NCBI RefSeq assembly: GCF_045291545.1
Contig: NZ_CP149514.1
Coordinates: 1,612,001 to 1,676,000 of the forward strand
Length of the DNA stretch: 64,000 bases
Reading direction: 5' to 3'
Origin: Gallaecimonas sp045291545
Lineage (GTDB): Bacteria > Pseudomonadota > Gammaproteobacteria > Enterobacterales > Gallaecimonadaceae
The notes beneath the pieces were generated by a model. The model was given only the letters and a program-made list of their open reading frames with translations. It had not been told where the DNA came from and did no database searches. Shown here piece by piece: positions 60,561 to 64,000 of this stretch (position 1 is its first letter; each line of letters opens with the position of its first letter). Made by a program: the position numbers and the translations under genes.

Positions 60561-61178
60561 TTGGCTAGTCATTTATTTGCTCAATTAGCGCGGTTACGGC
60601 TGATCCAACGCTGGCCGCTGATGTACAGCGTGCAATCAGAAAACGTTGCCGAACACAGCTTGCAGGTGGCCATGGTAGCCCACGGTCTGGCGGTGATCCG
60701 AAACAGCTATTTTGCCGGCCAAGTCAATGTTGACCGGGTCACAACACTGGCCCTGTTTCATGATGCCTCCGAGGTACTGACCGGCGATCTGCCGACCCCC
60801 GTCAAGTACCATAATCCGGCGCTGGCGCAGGAATACAAGAAAATCGAAGCCGCTGCCGAACAACGGCTGCTGTCCATGGTGCCGCCTCCGATGCGTGACA
60901 GCTATCAGGGACTCTTTGTGCATGATGACAGCGACGACCTGTTGCAAACCATCGTCAAGGACGCCGATACCCTTTGCGCCTATCTAAAATGCATTCAAGA
61001 ACTGCACATGGGCAACCATGAGTTCCGGCAGGCCAAAAAACGCCTGGAAGCAATGCTGGATATGCGCATGAATGACAGTATCCGTTTCTTCCTGGAGCAT
61101 TTTTTGCCCAGCTTTACTTTGCCACTGGATGATATTGCCGATGACCCAGAACACCCCCTGGTACAGCCGCAAAAGTGA
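60561..61178 (+). CDS. yfbR: 5'-deoxynucleotidase YfbR
   Basis: A 205-residue HD-domain phosphohydrolase that dephosphorylates deoxyribonucleoside 5'-monophosphates. LIQRWPLMYSVQSENVAEHSLQVAMVAHGL (start of the HD fold) and ALFHDASEVLTGDLPTPVKYHNP (metal-binding His-Asp) match E. coli YfbR. I propose the TTG at 60561, five bases after GGAGG, because the resulting MASHLFAQL aligns with the E. coli start. Earlier GTG codons are too close to the ribosome site. It overlaps dgt by 38 bases. Confidence 0.9.
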   Translation: MASHLFAQLARLRLIQRWPLMYSVQSENVAEHSLQVAMVAHGLAVIRNSYFAGQVNVDRVTTLALFHDASEVLTGDLPTPVKYHNPALAQEYKKIEAAAEQRLLSMVPPPMRDSYQGLFVHDDSDDLLQTIVKDADTLCAYLKCIQELHMGNHEFRQAKKRLEAMLDMRMNDSIRFFLEHFLPSFTLPLDDIADDPEHPLVQPQK

Positions 61179-62445
61179 CAGCGCCGCCAGCCGCGAGCAC
61201 GACCACCGCAGCCCGGCTCAGCGCGACAAAGCAAGGATCCTGCATTCCGCAGCATTTCGCCGTTTGCAGGCGAAAACGCAGGTGTTGGGGGTGGGCCAGA
61301 GTGATTTCTATCGCACTCGCCTGACTCACTCACTGGAAGTGGCCCAGATCGGCACCGGCATTCTCGCCCAGCTACGCATCAAGCATCCGGAACATCAGCA
61401 GTGGTTGCCCGAGGATGCACTGATAGAAGCCTTGTGCCTGGCTCACGACATCGGCCACCCGCCTTTTGGCCACGGTGGCGAAGTGGCGCTGAACTACATG
61501 ATGCGCAATGACGGTAATTTTGAAGGTAATGCCCAGACGCTGCGTATTCTTGCAAAACTCGAACCCTATACCATTGGCCACGGTATGGACTTGTGCCGGC
61601 GTACTTTGCTGGGGGTCCTGAAATACCCGGTACTGCAAAGCCAGGTACGCGGCCAGCAACCGCCAGCACCGGCCAACAGCCGCCAGCTCAAAGCCCGTGA
61701 CTGGTACCCGGCCAAAGCAGTATTTGACGATGATGCCGACACGCTGGCCTGGGTGCTGGAGCCTTTCAGCAGTGCCGATCGGGCGCGCTTTAGCGAAAGC
61801 CAGCACCACAACCCGCACCGCAAAGCCCGCTACAAGTCGTTTGATTGTTCCATCATGGAGTTGGCCGACGACATCGCCTATGCCATTCATGATATGGAAG
61901 ACGCCATCGTGCTGGGGCTGGTTCATCAGGCACACTGGCAGCAGGATGTGCAGCCGGCACTGGCCAACAGTACGCTAGCGATTGATGCCAGCGGCTTGCG
62001 TGACGAACTGTTCAGTGGCCAGCACCACCGCCGCAAGCATGCCATTGGCAGCCTGGTGAACCGCTTTATCACCGCCATTGAAGTGGTTAACGACACACAC
62101 TTTGAGCACCCCTTACTGGCATTGGCTGCACAGCTACCCGATGCAGAAAGTGCCGCGTTGGAGGTCTTTAAACGCTTTGTCTATCGGCGGGTGATTAAGC
62201 GCCCGGAGCTACAGGCGCTGGAGTACAAAGGCCAGCAAATGGTCATGGCGCTGTTTGAGGCACTGGCTTCTGATCCGGAGCGGCTATTGCCAGACAACAC
62301 CCGCCAGCGCTGGCAAGACTCCGGTGGCAGTTTACGGGTCATTGCCGATTACATCGCCGGTATGACTGATGAATACGCCGGCCGTCTCTATGGCACCTTG
62401 TTTTTACCGAAGGTCGGTACGGTATTTGAGCACCAGCCGCAATAA
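61141..62445 (+). CDS. dgt: dGTP triphosphohydrolase (dGTPase) family
   Basis: A 434-residue HD-superfamily protein that hydrolyses dGTP or related dNTPs to deoxynucleoside and tripolyphosphate. FRRLQAKTQVLGVGQSDFYRTRLTHSLEVAQIG near 35-65, AHDIGHPPFGHGGEVALN (HD) near 102, and SFDCSIMELADDIAYAIHDMEDAI near 235 match the type 2 dGTPases. The ATG at 61141 begins inside yfbR, so the pair is cotranscribed. Both act on nucleotide pools, and some dGTPases restrict phages. Confidence 0.9.
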   Translation: MTQNTPWYSRKSDSAASREHDHRSPAQRDKARILHSAAFRRLQAKTQVLGVGQSDFYRTRLTHSLEVAQIGTGILAQLRIKHPEHQQWLPEDALIEALCLAHDIGHPPFGHGGEVALNYMMRNDGNFEGNAQTLRILAKLEPYTIGHGMDLCRRTLLGVLKYPVLQSQVRGQQPPAPANSRQLKARDWYPAKAVFDDDADTLAWVLEPFSSADRARFSESQHHNPHRKARYKSFDCSIMELADDIAYAIHDMEDAIVLGLVHQAHWQQDVQPALANSTLAIDASGLRDELFSGQHHRRKHAIGSLVNRFITAIEVVNDTHFEHPLLALAAQLPDAESAALEVFKRFVYRRVIKRPELQALEYKGQQMVMALFEALASDPERLLPDNTRQRWQDSGGSLRVIADYIAGMTDEYAGRLYGTLFLPKVGTVFEHQPQ

Positions 62446-63078
62446 TCAGCGTGCCAGTACCGGAAACAGCCCCTTGATGCCGTTGGCGATAAATTCCACC
62501 GCCAGCGCCATCATCACCAGCCCCATCACCCGGGTAATGAGATTAATGCCGGTGGTGCCCAGCCAGCGCGCCAGTACCGGCGCTGCCAGCAGTATCAGCC
62601 AGGTCACCAGCGCCAGTAGTAACATCACTACCGCCAACGCCCCTTTGGCCGCAACGCTGTGATGGCTCTGGGTAAAAACAATGACGGTGGTAATGGCTGC
62701 CGGCCCGGCAATCAACGGCAGGGCCAGCGGCACCAAGGTAATGGATTCCATGGTCGCCGCCTCACGGCCTTCCTCACTGGTGCGACGGGTGTCGCCGAGC
62801 TTGCCTTGCAACATGGCGATGGCTGTAAAGCCCAGTAGCACCCCACCGGCAACCTGGAACGACGCCACCGAAATAGAGAAAAAGGCCAGAACATTCTCAC
62901 CTAGCAGCAAAACCAGCCATAAGATAATCAATGACGCCAGTGGTGCCATTAGCGCCGTACGGCGACGTTCGCGAGCACTTTGATCCGACGTCAGGCCAAT
63001 GAACACCGGCAACAACCCAAAGGGGTTCACAATTGCCAGCATGGCCACAAAAAACTGCATGTAAATACTGTAATCCAT
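62446..63078 (-). CDS. MarC family inner-membrane protein
   Basis: A 210-residue protein with six helices. FVAMLAIVNPFGLLPVFIGLT near residue 9 and VPLALPLIAGPAAITTVIVF near 117 are the MarC/UPF0056 signatures. The role is unknown; an amino-acid or drug link has been proposed for relatives. Its stop abuts the dgt stop without overlap. Confidence 0.9.
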   Translation of the reverse strand: MDYSIYMQFFVAMLAIVNPFGLLPVFIGLTSDQSARERRRTALMAPLASLIILWLVLLLGENVLAFFSISVASFQVAGGVLLGFTAIAMLQGKLGDTRRTSEEGREAATMESITLVPLALPLIAGPAAITTVIVFTQSHHSVAAKGALAVVMLLLALVTWLILLAAPVLARWLGTTGINLITRVMGLVMMALAVEFIANGIKGLFPVLAR

Positions 63079-63291
63079 GGGACTGACCGGCTGTCGAAAT
63101 ACAAGGCCGCCAGTGTAATCAGCCTTTGCAAAAGCGACGAGCGAGATATTTTGTCGATATAAGCATTAGATTTTTTTATCTAATGATGTAACCCCTGGTT
63201 GACGTTTACGTCACAGTCATTGCCATGACATTGTCAAATACTGCCGTTATAATGCCGCCCCTGTTGCATAACCTGACGTTATGGAGAGGCA

Positions 63292-63942
63292 ATGACCAAT
63301 CTAAGTACCGCCAGCGACTTCACCTATCAGCTCGGGCAACTGCCCAGCGCCGCTGTAACAGCCATGACCCCAAGCTTTGCGGCCCTGCCCAAAGATCCCT
63401 ACATTCAGGGCGATTTTCGCTACCGCTGCTATTCCAATGTCAAAGTCAGCAACGGCCAGGTACAGCGCCAAGCGACCAAATCCTTTATGCAGTCCAGCGA
63501 CATCAACAAGTACTTGGGCGATGTAGAGCGGGTTTATGAAGAGATCCCGGACAGCACTCTGCATTCACCGTTGATGGTCGATATGCTGGCCGACTTCAAG
63601 CAGCGCTGCGCCCTTGATGACCAGAGCGTCATCGAAATACACCAGATGCGTATCAAAGGCCGCCGCGATGACAATACCCCGCCGGCACCGGAAGGCGTGC
63701 ACCAGGACGGTTTCGACTATCTGGGCATTTACGTCATGGGCTCTCACCACATCGATGGCGGGGAAGTGATGCTCTACAACGGCCCACAACAGGCACCCTT
63801 TTTCTGTGAACGCTTCAATGACGGCCAGTACGTAGTGCTCAATGATCGCCGTTATTTTCATAATGCCGCCCCTATCACCCCCATTGCCGGTCATGACGAA
63901 GGCTACTGGGACGTGATTGTCTTTACCGCTCATGCCAACTGA
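63292..63942 (+). CDS. 2OG-Fe dioxygenase family protein (IDO-like)
   Basis: A 216-residue protein of the 2OG-Fe_Oxy_2 family that includes amino-acid hydroxylases such as isoleucine dioxygenase. The N-terminus has FRYRCYSNVKV, and EIHQMRIKGRRDDN leads to GVHQDGFDYLGIY with the His-x-Asp iron ligands near 142. RRYFHNAAPI gives the distal His near 190. It hydroxylates a small substrate, perhaps an amino acid; which one is unknown. Its end overlaps the start of the next gene. Confidence 0.85.
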   Translation: MTNLSTASDFTYQLGQLPSAAVTAMTPSFAALPKDPYIQGDFRYRCYSNVKVSNGQVQRQATKSFMQSSDINKYLGDVERVYEEIPDSTLHSPLMVDMLADFKQRCALDDQSVIEIHQMRIKGRRDDNTPPAPEGVHQDGFDYLGIYVMGSHHIDGGEVMLYNGPQQAPFFCERFNDGQYVVLNDRRYFHNAAPITPIAGHDEGYWDVIVFTAHAN

Positions 63943-64000
63943 GTGCCCCTGTGGCAGCGGCCAGCGTTACGCTGACTGCTGCCAGCCACTGCATCAAGGG
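63932..64000 (+). CDS. YchJ-like SEC-C motif protein, 5' end only
   Basis: The first 23 codons, cut by the window edge. The ATG lies inside the 3' end of the dioxygenase gene (11-base overlap). CPCGSGQRYADCCQP is the metal-binding SEC-C motif as at the N-terminus of YchJ proteins. A complete protein probably continues beyond 64000. Confidence 0.65.
   Translation, partial: MPTECPCGSGQRYADCCQPLHQG

Noticed and set aside
1..64000. CRISPR array, rRNA, tRNA, insertion sequence or prophage
   Set aside because: No regularly spaced repeats, no recognisable RNA genes, and no transposase or phage structural genes were seen on reading both strands.

Overview
The window looks like the chromosome of a marine or estuarine gammaproteobacterium, near the Aeromonadales/Alteromonadales (a Gallaecimonas-like genome would fit). 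This is an inference from protein-level resemblance of CysB, TopA, NagD, LdhA, Cdd, YciI, CmoM and YfbR to E. coli proteins, from a class I fumarase, from pntAB, and from short strong intrinsic terminators shared by convergent genes. Most of the window is GC-rich housekeeping DNA. No rRNA, tRNA, CRISPR array, prophage or insertion sequence was recognised.

Layout. 1-3.9 kb: small membrane protein, PhzF-like isomerase, LysE exporter, phytanoyl-CoA dioxygenase-like protein, ICMT-like methyltransferase. 3.9-8.5 kb: an AT-richer island of small genes all on the minus strand, separated by attC-like sites and carrying two copies of a repeat with 14-bp inverted ends. I read it as a cluster of integron gene cassettes without an integrase. 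8.5-20.1 kb: S9 peptidase, fumarase, pabB-nudL, sdaA, LysR regulator with divergent oxidoreductase, pntAB. 20.2-29.7 kb: lipase, cysB, a coiled-coil membrane protein, a decayed membrane-protein gene, topA, astB, a dicarboxylate/amino-acid symporter, a DUF3025 gene. 29.8-39.2 kb: nagD, glutathione peroxidase, a KefB-type antiporter, an MscS channel, a TRIC-like channel, lipoproteins, a cysteine desulfurase-rhodanese fusion behind a 30-bp perfect palindrome, an alkyltransferase-like protein.

39.3-48.8 kb: HD-GYP protein, an M1 peptidase N-domain without its catalytic part, TspO, Yip1, SDR, cmoM, NIF3, a Lys/Ala/Pro-rich protein, yciI, and a kinase-dehydrogenase pair. 48.9-55.7 kb: lrgA-lrgB-ldhA-cdd operon, SPFH protein, patatin-like hydrolase, tpiA, a 2OG-Fe(II) oxygenase. 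55.7-64 kb: a possible orphan small RNA, a CadC-type one-component regulator with a TolB-like sensor part, an OmpA-family porin, DUF502, a SprA-like metalloprotease, yfbR-dgt, marC, another Fe(II)/2OG oxygenase, and the first 23 codons of a YchJ/SEC-C protein cut by the window edge.

The most unusual stretches are the integrase-less cassette island with its flanking repeats (3.9-8.3 kb), the palindrome and sulfur-transfer fusion (35.6-37.7 kb), the orphan minus-strand terminator at 55.75 kb, the truncated M1 peptidase (40.6 kb), and a terminator hairpin lying inside a lipoprotein signal-peptide coding region (45.3 kb).
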